A DNA stretch of 18,405 nucleotides from an uncultured Eubacteriales bacterium (GTDB lineage: Bacteria > Bacillota > Clostridia > Oscillospirales > CAG-272): positions 1 to 18,405 of the forward strand of contig URDS01000046.1 of NCBI GenBank assembly GCA_900546635.1, given 5' to 3'. The position numbers were made by a program, and so were the translations under genes. Each line of letters starts with the position of its first letter. The stretch's first letter is position 1. Under the pieces are notes generated by a model, which did no database searches, was not told the origin of the DNA, and was given only the letters and a program-made list of their open reading frames with translations. This document shows, piece by piece, positions 7,182 to 15,531 of the stretch.

Positions 7182-7216
7182 AAAAATGAGTTCGGTATAA
7201 TACCGAACTCATTTTT
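7182..7216 (-). terminator. Palindromic terminator of the AraC-family gene
   Basis: AAAAATGAGTTCGGTAT (7182-7198) and its exact reverse complement (7200-7216) flank a single central A: a 17-bp stem with T runs on both sides, able to terminate either strand. The stop codon of the AraC-family gene (TGA, complement of 7209-7211) lies inside the right arm, so the last codon and the terminator share sequence. Confidence 0.85.
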
Positions 7217-8021
7217 TTGTATACTCGCGCGGTGAAAGGCCGGTTTGTTTTTTGAACACCCGGCTGAAATAAAGCGGGTCATCGTATCCGAGGTGCGCCG
7301 CAATCTCGCTGATGCGCAAATCCCCCTCGCAGAGCAGCGCTTTGGCAGTCTCCATGCGCACGGCTGTGCGGTAATTCTGCGGCGATAATCCGGTCTGGCG
7401 CGTAAACGCGCGGATAAAATGAGACTTGGACAATCCGGCCATCGCGGCATATTCATCGTTGTCTGCATTTTCGGCGCAATGCGCCTGAATATAGTGCGCA
7501 ACGCGATCGACGGCTTTATTGTACGGTGCAATAGACGGCGATGCACATCGCTGTTCAAGCAATGCGCAAAGCGTAATCAGTCTGCCGCCGCACAGCGTCC
7601 TATAGCCCGTTCTCCGTTCGGCAAAAGCGCGTATAGACAGCGTGCAAAATTCTTCAAATTCGGGAAAGGCGCCGACTTTGCAGATATGCCCACGCAAAAA
7701 AGCGAGCAGTTCGGCAGGAAGCGAGCCCGTAAAATGAATCCAAAAATAGGTCGTACCGCTCTCGGCCGTGCGATAAATCTGCGGTTCGGCCGGACGGTAA
7801 AGGAGCACCGTTCCGGCACGCAGAATCTGATCCGCGCCGTCAAGCCGGGCGCACAGCGCGCCGCGCTTAATATAGATCAGTTGATAGTCTTTTCGTCCAT
7901 GTGGTCGATCGGTTGTCACCGGCCTGTCGGTATCGATAAACGCACCGCAATTGTTCAGTCGAATAAATTCGTTTCCGGCAAAGTCGGATACTTTGACCTT
8001 GCTTGCCGCCGCATAGCGCAT
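7209..8021 (-). CDS. AraC-family transcription regulator
   Basis: 270 residues; GGGGTG precedes the ATG at 8021. Residues ~15-150 form the N-terminal cupin-type sensing domain (GRKDYQLIYIKRGAL, AGTVLLYRPAEPQIY, TYFWIHFTGS), typical of sugar-responsive AraC proteins. Residues ~170-268 hold the two helix-turn-helix units: MAGLSKSHFIRAFTRQTGLSP (about 194-214) and ISEIAAHLGYDDPLYFSRVFKKQTGLSPREY (about 238-267). It is divergent from the GH2 glycosidase, with back-to-back -35 elements 35 bases apart, so it most likely activates that gene in response to the sugar released or its precursor, and may also control its own expression. Whether it controls the cluster from 10710 onward is unproven. Confidence 0.9.
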   Translation of the reverse strand: MRYAAASKVKVSDFAGNEFIRLNNCGAFIDTDRPVTTDRPHGRKDYQLIYIKRGALCARLDGADQILRAGTVLLYRPAEPQIYRTAESGTTYFWIHFTGSLPAELLAFLRGHICKVGAFPEFEEFCTLSIRAFAERRTGYRTLCGGRLITLCALLEQRCASPSIAPYNKAVDRVAHYIQAHCAENADNDEYAAMAGLSKSHFIRAFTRQTGLSPQNYRTAVRMETAKALLCEGDLRISEIAAHLGYDDPLYFSRVFKKQTGLSPREYTKK

Positions 8022-8042
8022 ACGATCACCCCGCTTTCCTTT

Positions 8043-8070
8043 ACTATAGCACAGGATTTTAAAAAGTCAA
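8043..8070 (-). promoter_or_regulatory. Promoter of the AraC-family gene
   Basis: Minus strand: TTGACT (complement of 8065-8070), a 16-base spacer ending TGC, and TATAGT (complement of 8043-8048). It is an extended -10 promoter, 22 bases upstream of the ATG. Confidence 0.75.
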
Positions 8071-8105
8071 TAGCATTTTTGTCCATATAATGATAGTGCA
8101 GTGTA

Positions 8106-8133
8106 TTGACCCTGCGTATAAAAGCGTTACAAT
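8106..8133 (+). promoter_or_regulatory. Promoter of the GH2 gene
   Basis: TTGACC (8106-8111), a 16-base spacer and TACAAT (8128-8133), 30 bases before the ATG. The 35 bases separating it from the divergent -35 box (8071-8105) are the natural place for an AraC-family operator. Confidence 0.7.
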
Positions 8134-8162
8134 GGAGATAACACAATACGGAGGTTGCCGCA

Positions 8163-10502
8163 ATGCGTGAAAAAATACGTTTCAACGAAGAATGGCTGTT
8201 TCACAGAGGAGATATTGAAACCAAAGAGCCGCCCTACAAGGGCGCCGCATATATGCAGGCCAAAACAGCGCGCCGCTTGACCGATCCCGCCGCATATGCG
8301 TATAACGACCGGCCGAACGACTACCGTATGGATGCGCTCTATACCGCAGAGCGTTGGGAAAGCGTGACACTGCCCCACGACTATGTGATTTTGCAGGCGC
8401 CGGATCCAAACGAAAACTGCGGACTCGGCTACTTCAAATATGAAAACGCATGGTACCGCAAGCATTTTACACTGACACAAGAGGATAAGGGACGGCGCAT
8501 CGCCTTATATTTCGAGGGTGTGGCAACACAATGTGAGGTTTTTGTCAACGGCTGTCCCGTGGGGCGCAATTTCTGCGGTTATACCTCCTTTGAGATCGAC
8601 ATTTCGGACTTTGTATGGTTTGAAAAACCCAATGTCGTCGCAGTCTATGTCAACACGCAGCAGCACGAAGGCTGGTGGTATGAGGGCGGCGGCATTTACC
8701 GCAATGTTTGGCTTTTGAAGACCGCCCCCGTACATATCGATTTATACGGCGTTTATGTACGTCCCACGCATATTGAAAACGACAAATGGCGCGTCCGCTT
8801 TGAAACCACGGTTGCAAACGGCAGTGAAAAAGAAGCCGGCGTCACCGTGAAAACCATTCTGCGCGCGCCAAGCGGCGACTTTGTCGCCGCCGCCGAAGCC
8901 GCTCTGACTTTAGGCGGCTATTGCCGCGCCGCTGCGGAAAGTTTCTGCGAAGTGCGCGCCCCGCTTCTTTGGGACCTTGACGCGCCGAATCTGTACACGA
9001 TCGAAACGACGCTGTATCTGGACGGAGATCCTCTTGACAGCGACAGCACGCGAACCGGTTTTCGCACCTTTGCGGCGACGAACGACGGTTTTATACTCAA
9101 CGGCAGAGCGGTAAAAATCAAGGGCGTCTGCGCGCATGAGGACTTCGGCCTGTGCGGCAAGGCGGTGCCGGACAATATTCACCGCTATAAATTGCAAATG
9201 CTCAAAGAAATGGGCGCAAACGGGTATCGTGCAAGCCATTATCCGCAAAACGAGCGCATTATGGACGCGCTTGATGAACTTGGCTTTATCGCCATGGCGG
9301 AAACGCGCTGGTTTGATTCCTCGGCGGCGGGCATCGAGCAGCTTGAAATGCTGATTAAGCGCGACCGAAACCATCCGTCGGTCTTCTTTTGGTCGCTCGG
9401 CAACGAAGAACCGAAGCACCGTACAGACGAAGGGGTACGGATGTTTCGCCGTATGCGCGCGGCAGTCCTTCGCCTTGACGATACCCGTCTGATCACGAGC
9501 GCCGTATGCGCCCCGCCCGATAAGGCGCCGATTATGGCGGAGCTTGACGTGATAGGCGTCAACTACAACACCCATCTTTACGACGACATTCGCCGCCTGT
9601 ATCCGGATAAGCCGATTATCGCCACCGAATCCTGCGCAACAAGCACAACGCGCGGCTGGTATCGGGACGACTGTCCGGAACTGGGATATATGTCGGCATA
9701 CGATAAAGACAGCAGCGACCTTTTCCGCTCACGCGAGTTTACATGGAACTTTCTTGCAGAGCGTCCGTATGTGCTCGGCTGTTTTCAATGGGACGGCTTT
9801 GAACACAGAGGCGAGAGTCTGTGGCCGAGACTTTGCTCGCAGGCAGGCGCGATTGATTTGTTTCTGCAAAAAAAAGATGCGTTCTATCAAAACCTCTCCT
9901 GTTTTGGCGATGAGCCGATGATTCACCTGTTGCCGCACTGGAACCTTCCGGCAAAAGAGGGCGACATTGTGCGCGTTGTCGCCTACACAAACTGCGACCA
10001 AGCCGAACTGTTTCTCGGCACGACGAGTCTCGGAACGCAAAAAGCAGAAAAATATCATCCGGTCGAATGGAAAGTTCCGTATCGGCAAAAAAAGATTTCG
10101 GTTGTCGGCTATAAAGACGGCAAAAAGGCGGCGTGTGACAGCCACATCCGCGCCGGCGCGCCCGTTTGTCTTAGACTGCGCGCGGATACGCCGCTGCCCG
10201 CCCCTGCCAACGGCAGAGATGTCGTGCTGCTCACCTGCACGGCGCTTGACAGTGAGGGAAACACCGTGCCAAACGCGTCCCTGCTCGCCCGCTTCTCCGC
10301 AAACAGGTTCGGGCGCGTGATTGCAACCGGTTCGGATGTCTGCGACCATGAACCCGTTTTTCGGTCCGAGCGTCAGATGCGCGCGGGAAGCATTACGGTT
10401 GCGGTCCAGGTCGGAAAAGAGGCGGGAATGCTTCGCGTGTATGCGGAGGCCGACGGTCTTTGCGGCGCCGTTTGCGATATTCCGCTGAAAGAAGAAGACT
10501 AA
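8163..10502 (+). CDS. Glycoside hydrolase family 2 (beta-galactosidase / beta-glucuronidase type)
   Basis: 779 residues starting at ATG 8163 behind GGAGG; no signal peptide, so a cytoplasmic enzyme acting on imported glycosides. Domains in order: sugar-binding jelly roll (~1-190, with HEGWWYEGGGIYRNVWL), immunoglobulin-like domain (~195-300), TIM barrel (~300-600), then Ig-like C-terminal modules (~615-775) resembling the DUF4982 and GH2 C-terminal types. The acid/base is E415 in WSLGNEEP and the likely nucleophile is E489 in IIATESCATSTTRG; the 'ETxxxxSTRG' context is typical of the DUF4982-bearing GH2 group. The substrate (galactoside, glucuronide, arabinoside or other) cannot be told from sequence. 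Its neighbours suggest that the sugar feeds the catabolic cluster downstream. Confidence 0.9.
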   Translation: MREKIRFNEEWLFHRGDIETKEPPYKGAAYMQAKTARRLTDPAAYAYNDRPNDYRMDALYTAERWESVTLPHDYVILQAPDPNENCGLGYFKYENAWYRKHFTLTQEDKGRRIALYFEGVATQCEVFVNGCPVGRNFCGYTSFEIDISDFVWFEKPNVVAVYVNTQQHEGWWYEGGGIYRNVWLLKTAPVHIDLYGVYVRPTHIENDKWRVRFETTVANGSEKEAGVTVKTILRAPSGDFVAAAEAALTLGGYCRAAAESFCEVRAPLLWDLDAPNLYTIETTLYLDGDPLDSDSTRTGFRTFAATNDGFILNGRAVKIKGVCAHEDFGLCGKAVPDNIHRYKLQMLKEMGANGYRASHYPQNERIMDALDELGFIAMAETRWFDSSAAGIEQLEMLIKRDRNHPSVFFWSLGNEEPKHRTDEGVRMFRRMRAAVLRLDDTRLITSAVCAPPDKAPIMAELDVIGVNYNTHLYDDIRRLYPDKPIIATESCATSTTRGWYRDDCPELGYMSAYDKDSSDLFRSREFTWNFLAERPYVLGCFQWDGFEHRGESLWPRLCSQAGAIDLFLQKKDAFYQNLSCFGDEPMIHLLPHWNLPAKEGDIVRVVAYTNCDQAELFLGTTSLGTQKAEKYHPVEWKVPYRQKKISVVGYKDGKKAACDSHIRAGAPVCLRLRADTPLPAPANGRDVVLLTCTALDSEGNTVPNASLLARFSANRFGRVIATGSDVCDHEPVFRSERQMRAGSITVAVQVGKEAGMLRVYAEADGLCGAVCDIPLKEED

Positions 10503-10709
10503 CGGCATACGTTTTCCCGCAGCGATTATCTGCAAGGCCCCAAAATCCGTATTTCGCAGTATAACCGCATAATACCTATCGCTGTAAGCCTATCGAGAAA
10601 AGGGTTCTTCCCTGCGTGTCGGAAAGATTCGTTTCTTTTCTGCCGCGTTAAGAGGATGTCTGTTCATGTAAATAACCGCGCTGTGCGGATCAAAGAAAGC
10701 AGTGAGAAT
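10503..10709 (+). other. Gap between GH2 and the isomerase-like gene
   Basis: About 200 bases with no convincing terminator (only AGGG-TTCTT-CCCT near 10606-10618) and no clear sigma-A promoter, though AT-rich strings such as TATAAC and CATAAT occur at 10560-10575. The GH2 transcript may continue into the downstream cluster. An in-frame ATG at 10656 could extend the next protein by 18 residues. Confidence 0.4.
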
Positions 10710-12113
10710 ATGTTGGATTACAAGGTAAAAATCGGTCTTGCGCCCATGCGGCGCAATACGAACAATCGTCCGGCCAAAACCTTTTTGACATGGGTTTCCG
10801 CCGAGGAACGCGGCCGCCGGTTTGTCGATTATATTGAAAAAAACTTTGAAACGGAGAACGTATCCTTTGCCGACAGCAGAGGACTCGGCTGCGCGGATTT
10901 GATTTTTGACAGTCAGTCGGCAGCGGATATTGTCGAACGCTTTAAGGCGGAACAAGTAGACGCCGTTATGATTATCAATTGCAATTTCGGGAATGAGGAT
11001 GCCGCCGCGGAACTTGCGCAAGCGCTCGGCAAGCCGGTGCTTTTATGGGCGCCGCTCGACGACGAGTATTATCAGGACGGCATGCGCCCCACCGATTCGC
11101 AATGCGGATTGTTCGGAGTGTCACGCCAATTGCAGCGGTTTCATATCCCGTTTTCGCATCTGCCGTGCTGCCGTGTAGATTCTGACGAATTCAAAGCGGG
11201 TTTTGAAAGCTTTACAAGAGTCGTCTGCATGGTTAAAAACTTTCAAAGTATGCGGATCGGTCAAATCGGAATACGCCCCGCTCCATTCTATTCGGTCATC
11301 TGGAACGAGGGCGAGCTCATGGAAAAATTCGGTCTGCGCATCATTCCGTTCAATATGGCGGACATTCAGAACAGATTCTATGAAACGGCGGAAAAATGCA
11401 AAACGGAAATTGCCGCATTTGAGGAATACATAAACAAAAATTATCAGATGGACGACCTGACGCCGCAGTATGTAAGCCGTATGGCGACGCTCGCCGTAAC
11501 ATATAAACGTCTGTTTGATGAAAACAAGCTCGACATCGCATCCGCGGAATGCTGGACGGCTGCTCCGCAGATGTTTGACGGACTTGTTCCCTGCGCGGTT
11601 TACGGGATTTTAAACGATTTAGGGTATATTTTTTCCTGCGAAAGCGATATGCACTGCGCCATCACAATGCTGCTTTTGTCCTGCGCGTCGTTCGGGAAGA
11701 AAAAGCCGTTCTTAGGCGAGTTCACCGTGCGGCACCCCGAAAACAAAAACGCCGAGCTTTTATGGCACTGCGGTCCTTTCCCGCTCTCGGTTAAGGCGCC
11801 CGATTCTATCGCCCGCCTTGTCAATCAGCGCGAATGGTTCCGGGCAAAAGACGGTGAATACACCGTCGCCCGAATCGAGCAGGAAAGCGGCAACTATATG
11901 CTGCTGCCGCTGAAGTGTCATACAACCGAAGGCCCTCAGACCCACGGGACCTATATTTGGGGCGAATTTGACAATTTGCAGGCTGTTGAAGACCGTCTGC
12001 TCGACGGCCCTTATATTCACCATTTCTGTGAAATTGAGGGAGACTACAGAAAAGAACTGCGCGAGTTCTGCAAGTATATCCCCAATCTCAAAGTGGACGC
12101 CTCGCTGGATTAA
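10710..12113 (+). CDS. L-fucose/L-arabinose isomerase-like protein
   Basis: 467 residues from ATG 10710. I prefer this start to ATG 10656 because family members begin close to the KIGLAPMRR strand and AGAGG lies too near 10656, but the ribosome site here is weak, so the start is uncertain. The fold is that of the fucose/arabinose isomerase family: a Rossmann-like N-terminal part (AVMIINCNFGNEDAAAELAQALGKPVLLWAP) and a C-terminal catalytic part. Likely Mn-binding acids are E280 in ASAECW and E311/D313 in FSCESDMHCAITM, with conserved-looking histidines in LLWHCGPFP and GPYIHHFCEIEG. It would interconvert an aldose and a ketose in the cytoplasm. It is the first gene of the tight cluster, 21 bases before the flavoprotein. 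It resembles the poorly characterised group rather than true FucI or AraA; substrate unknown. Confidence 0.75.
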   Translation: MLDYKVKIGLAPMRRNTNNRPAKTFLTWVSAEERGRRFVDYIEKNFETENVSFADSRGLGCADLIFDSQSAADIVERFKAEQVDAVMIINCNFGNEDAAAELAQALGKPVLLWAPLDDEYYQDGMRPTDSQCGLFGVSRQLQRFHIPFSHLPCCRVDSDEFKAGFESFTRVVCMVKNFQSMRIGQIGIRPAPFYSVIWNEGELMEKFGLRIIPFNMADIQNRFYETAEKCKTEIAAFEEYINKNYQMDDLTPQYVSRMATLAVTYKRLFDENKLDIASAECWTAAPQMFDGLVPCAVYGILNDLGYIFSCESDMHCAITMLLLSCASFGKKKPFLGEFTVRHPENKNAELLWHCGPFPLSVKAPDSIARLVNQREWFRAKDGEYTVARIEQESGNYMLLPLKCHTTEGPQTHGTYIWGEFDNLQAVEDRLLDGPYIHHFCEIEGDYRKELREFCKYIPNLKVDASLD

Positions 12114-12134
12114 ATTTTAAAGGAGATAAACACA

Positions 12135-13571
12135 ATGCAGTATCAGATGAATGAATTTTTGTTTGCCATGATTCTGACCGAACTTGAGGACGCGGTAGGC
12201 AAAGAAAATTGCTCCACCCGCGTCATCGACAAGGTGACGCACAGCGTCGATTACTACTGGCTGTCCCGTATGTGGGCGGATCGCGGCTGCCGTATGCCGG
12301 AGGCCGACTTTATTGTCTGTCCGAAAGATGCAGCCGAGGTTTCAAAAGTTGTAAAGATCGCGAATTACTATAAACTCCCGGTCACCACATGGGGCGCGGG
12401 CGGCGGAACGCAGGGCGGAGCCATACCGGTATGCGGCGGCATCGTCCTTGACACCAAGCGCATGAATCAAATTTATGAGGTCAACACAAACGGCATGTAC
12501 ATAGAGTGCGGCACCGGCGCTATATACAAGCACATCGAATGGGCGGCAAACGAAGTCGGAATGGCCACAATGCACTATCCATCAAGCCTTACCTGTTCGA
12601 CCGTCGGCGGCTTTTTGGCGCACCGCGGAATCGGCGTATGCTCCACAAAATACGGCAAAATAGACGATATGGTGCTTCAGATGGAGGTTGTGCTTCCAAA
12701 CGGCGATATTATCAACACTTCTCCCGCTCCCAAGCACGCCGCGGGCCCCGACCTGAATCAGATATTCATCGGCTCAGAGGGGACGCTCGGTATCATAACC
12801 AAAGCACAGATCCGAATTTTCGACCAACCGGAGGAACGCCGGTTCAGGGGTTTCCTCTTCAAGGATATGACCGGCGCGTTTCAGGCTTCGCGCGAACTGC
12901 TTCAAAAATTCAAGCCGTCTGTCATGCGCCTGTATGACGAGGCGGAAACGGCGTCTCTCATCAAAAAGATCGTCGGCGTTGAGCGCAAAGGCGCGTTTAT
13001 GAACATCGCTTACGAGGGCGACCGCGAAATGGTCGAGGTCGAAGAAAAGATATTGCTCAGAATCTTTGAAAAATACGGAGCGGAAGATTTGGGCGACGAA
13101 TACGGCAAAAAGTGGTGGGAAGAAAAAATAACGTTCTTCTATCCCGGCTATATGATGGATATTCCGCAGATGTTCGGCACAATGGACACGATCGCGCCGT
13201 ACGGTAAAATTGAAGAAATCTACTGGGCTATGAAAAAAGCCATTGAAACCAACTTTCCGCAGGCGAAATTCATCGCGCATTTCTCGCATTGGTACGAATG
13301 GGGCGCGATGATCTACGATCGCTTTATCATCGACGGCAAAGACGTTCCGAGGGATCCGGTCGAAGCGCTCAGACTCCATCAGGCAGTCTGGACATGCGGC
13401 GTCCGCACGGCGCTCGCGCACGGCGGCGTCGTAAACGACCATCACGGCGTGGGCATCAAACTGGGCAGACTGATGAAAGAGCAGTACGGTCCCGCCATGC
13501 AGGTATTTGAGGGGCTTAAGAAAACGCTGGATCCAAACGGTATTATGAATCCGTTTAAACTCGGTCTTTAA
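12135..13571 (+). CDS. FAD-binding oxidoreductase, AGPS/GlcD-like (VAO/PCMH superfamily)
   Basis: 478 residues behind AAAGGAGA. The FAD-binding domain spans ~57-235, with WGAGGGTQGGAIP binding the flavin pyrophosphate and STVGGFLAHRGIGVCSTKYGKIDD after it. The cap/C-terminal domain ends in LDPNGIMNPFKLG. The active-site stretch VNDHHGVGIKL (H436/H437) resembles the histidine triplet loop of alkyl-DHAP synthase more than the HGDGNLH loop of glycolate or lactate oxidases. It most likely oxidises a hydroxyl of a polyol, sugar acid or sugar phosphate, passing electrons to the Fe-S protein encoded 18 bases downstream, as GlcD does to GlcF. An ether-lipid role is unlikely in this setting. Sure of the family, not of the substrate. 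Confidence 0.85.
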   Translation: MQYQMNEFLFAMILTELEDAVGKENCSTRVIDKVTHSVDYYWLSRMWADRGCRMPEADFIVCPKDAAEVSKVVKIANYYKLPVTTWGAGGGTQGGAIPVCGGIVLDTKRMNQIYEVNTNGMYIECGTGAIYKHIEWAANEVGMATMHYPSSLTCSTVGGFLAHRGIGVCSTKYGKIDDMVLQMEVVLPNGDIINTSPAPKHAAGPDLNQIFIGSEGTLGIITKAQIRIFDQPEERRFRGFLFKDMTGAFQASRELLQKFKPSVMRLYDEAETASLIKKIVGVERKGAFMNIAYEGDREMVEVEEKILLRIFEKYGAEDLGDEYGKKWWEEKITFFYPGYMMDIPQMFGTMDTIAPYGKIEEIYWAMKKAIETNFPQAKFIAHFSHWYEWGAMIYDRFIIDGKDVPRDPVEALRLHQAVWTCGVRTALAHGGVVNDHHGVGIKLGRLMKEQYGPAMQVFEGLKKTLDPNGIMNPFKLGL

Positions 13572-13589
13572 TGAAAGGAGGAAAAACAA

Positions 13590-14681
13590 ATGAATATATC
13601 CGAAAAAGCGAAACAGCATGTTGATTCCTGCCGTTTTTGCTGGATGTGCCACCACATCTGCCCGATCGGCAACGCCACCGGACACGAAAGAAGCACCGCA
13701 CGCGCACGCGCGCTCGGCATTTCGCTTGTAAACCGCGGCGCTATAGACCTGTCTGAAATCACAGAGAATCTGTATGAATGCTGCACCTGCGGCGGTTGCG
13801 TACATGTCTGTGTTACCGGCTGGGATCCGGTCATGTTCACAAAGGAAGCCAGACTACAGGCCGCGCTTGAGGACAAACTGCCCGATTATATAAATCGACT
13901 CGTTGACAACTGTCTGGATACCGGCAATGCCTACGGCGAAACCGAGATTTCAGCCGGGCTTAGGGCAGCGGCGGCGGCGCATTCTGAAAAAACCGATACC
14001 CTGCTCTATTTGGGCGCGGACGCGCGCTATAAGGTTCCAAATCAGGCGATAAAGGCGATTCGAGTACTTGAAAAAGCAAATGTCACCTTTACCGTATCGG
14101 AAAATGAACCGGCAGACGGCGTTCAGCTTGACTTCCTTATCGGTGCGGCTGACGAAACGAAACAGCAAATGGAAAGCGCGGCTGCGTTTTTTAGCAGGTA
14201 TAAGACGGTGATATTCTATGATCCAAACGACGCGAAAGCGGTCAAACAGCTTTATAAGGAATACGGAATCCAAATAAGCGCTTCAGCCGTTACCTATACA
14301 AGCTTTGTCGCCGCGCTCATCAAGAGCGGCGCGCTCGCGTCTCAAAAATCCGGCAAAAGAGTCGTATTTCAGGATCCGTACCAGCTTTCACGCGACCTTG
14401 AGGAAACAGAGGAACCGCGCGAGATCATAAAAGCTTTTGCCGAGCTTGACGAAATGCTGCTGAACCGCCGCGAGACAACCTGGGCGGGCAATATTTTAAT
14501 GGCGCAATACATGCCGGACGTAATAGCAAAAGCAGCCATGCGCAGAATATTCAATGCACAGAGCATCGGAGCCAGCGCGATGGTAACCGCGTGCGTCGGA
14601 GAGTATGCCGCACTCAAATCGGTCGATCAGGATGATGTCGAAATTTTGTCTATTGAGGATTTAATATTGGGTGAGGAGTAG
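13590..14681 (+). CDS. Dicluster 4Fe-4S protein, GlcF/HdrD-like, with cysteine-poor CCG domains
   Basis: 363 residues behind AAAGGAGG. Two ferredoxin motifs are intact: C14-C17-C20-C24 (CRFCWMCHHICP) and C64-C67-C70-C74 (CCTCGGCVHVC). The rest follows the outline of two CCG domains but without their cluster cysteines. GADARYKVPNQAIKAIRVLEKA replaces the usual GCxxRY start, ENEPADG replaces the usual E-x-CCG, QDPYQLSRD replaces DPCHLxR, TTWAGN replaces the CCGxGG stretch, and TACVGEYAAL keeps one cysteine. It should carry electrons for the flavoprotein but probably cannot hold the noncubane clusters of heterodisulfide reductases. It is in the same operon, 4 bases before the aldolase gene. Confidence 0.85.
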   Translation: MNISEKAKQHVDSCRFCWMCHHICPIGNATGHERSTARARALGISLVNRGAIDLSEITENLYECCTCGGCVHVCVTGWDPVMFTKEARLQAALEDKLPDYINRLVDNCLDTGNAYGETEISAGLRAAAAAHSEKTDTLLYLGADARYKVPNQAIKAIRVLEKANVTFTVSENEPADGVQLDFLIGAADETKQQMESAAAFFSRYKTVIFYDPNDAKAVKQLYKEYGIQISASAVTYTSFVAALIKSGALASQKSGKRVVFQDPYQLSRDLEETEEPREIIKAFAELDEMLLNRRETTWAGNILMAQYMPDVIAKAAMRRIFNAQSIGASAMVTACVGEYAALKSVDQDDVEILSIEDLILGEE

Positions 14682-14685
14682 AAAA

Positions 14686-15531
14686 ATGTTCATTTCTTTA
14701 CAGAAAATAATCGGAATGGCCGAAATGGGAAATTACTGCATCCCCGCCTTTAATGTTTACAATATAGAAACCGTGATGGGCGTTATCGACGCAGCGGAAG
14801 AAGCAAAAGCGCCGGTGATTATGCAGGTCTATCCGCGTCTTTTCAACGAACAGGTGGGATACTACTTAGCTCCGGTTATACGCGCCGCCGCAAAAAAAGC
14901 AAGCGTTCCGGTCTGCTTTCATTTAGACCACGGACCGTCCGAGTGGGAGGTGACCCGCGCCTTACGCCTCGGCGCTACGGGCATAATGCTGGATGGCTCC
15001 GTACACCCCTTCGACGAAAACGTCGCCGTTACAAAGCATATCGTGGAGATTTGCAGGGCGGTTGATATCGGCGTCGAAGGTGAACTCGGCCACATCGGCA
15101 GTGCAAACGATGACACAATGGACGAATTTACAAATCCGAAAGAAGCGGCTCGATTTGTCAAGCTGACCGGCGTTACATGTCTTGCCGTGCTCGTCGGCAA
15201 CGCGCACGGACATTATAAAAAGCCGCCGAAACTCGATATTGACAGAATCAAAGCGATCCGCGAGGCAACCGACGGCACCCCGCTTGTGCTCCACGGCGGT
15301 TCGGGAATCCCGGAGGAGCAGGTCAAGGCGGCGATTGCAGCGGGAATCCGTAAAATGAACATCGGCACCGACGTTTGCTGCGCTTTTGCGGAGGGGACGA
15401 AAGCAGAGCTTGACAATCCAAACCGCAGTCTTGCGGTCGATCTCTTTATGAAGCCCTCTATCGAAAGCGTAAAAAAGCTGGCATTCAGCAAAATCGCGCT
15501 GACCGGCGCTTACGGAAAGGCCGATATATGA
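14686..15531 (+). CDS. Class II aldolase (fructose/tagatose-bisphosphate aldolase family)
   Basis: 281 residues. ATG 14686 is chosen because GGTGAGGAG lies ~8 bases upstream; the GTG at 14671 falls inside that site. This zinc aldolase cleaves a ketose phosphate to DHAP and an aldehyde. Landmarks: NYCIPAFNVYN (~16-26), catalytic D81 and zinc ligand H82 in FHLDHGPS, E131/E133 in VEGELGHIG, H174 in VGNAHGHYK, H203 in VLHGGSG, and the phosphate loop IRKMNIGTDV (221-230). Length and motifs fit FbaA, GatY/KbaY and IolJ equally. Directly followed by a PfkB kinase and an IolB-like gene, it could act as IolJ (2-deoxy-5-keto-gluconate-6-phosphate to DHAP plus malonate semialdehyde) or as a tagatose/fructose-type bisphosphate aldolase. 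The stop overlaps the next ATG by 4 bases. Confidence 0.9.
   Translation: MFISLQKIIGMAEMGNYCIPAFNVYNIETVMGVIDAAEEAKAPVIMQVYPRLFNEQVGYYLAPVIRAAAKKASVPVCFHLDHGPSEWEVTRALRLGATGIMLDGSVHPFDENVAVTKHIVEICRAVDIGVEGELGHIGSANDDTMDEFTNPKEAARFVKLTGVTCLAVLVGNAHGHYKKPPKLDIDRIKAIREATDGTPLVLHGGSGIPEEQVKAAIAAGIRKMNIGTDVCCAFAEGTKAELDNPNRSLAVDLFMKPSIESVKKLAFSKIALTGAYGKADI

Noticed and set aside
6812..7189. 125-codon plus-strand open frame over the repeat region
   Set aside because: It encodes the direct repeats and hairpins twice over, with repeated MCRL-type peptides and no ribosome site. The repeats explain it better as non-coding.
9729..10535. 268-codon minus-strand open frame opposite the GH2 C-terminus
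   Set aside because: Shadow of the GH2 gene with no recognisable motif.
12774..13805. 343-codon minus-strand open frame opposite the flavoprotein and Fe-S genes
   Set aside because: It spans two well-supported plus-strand genes and their junction, and shows no domain or start signal.
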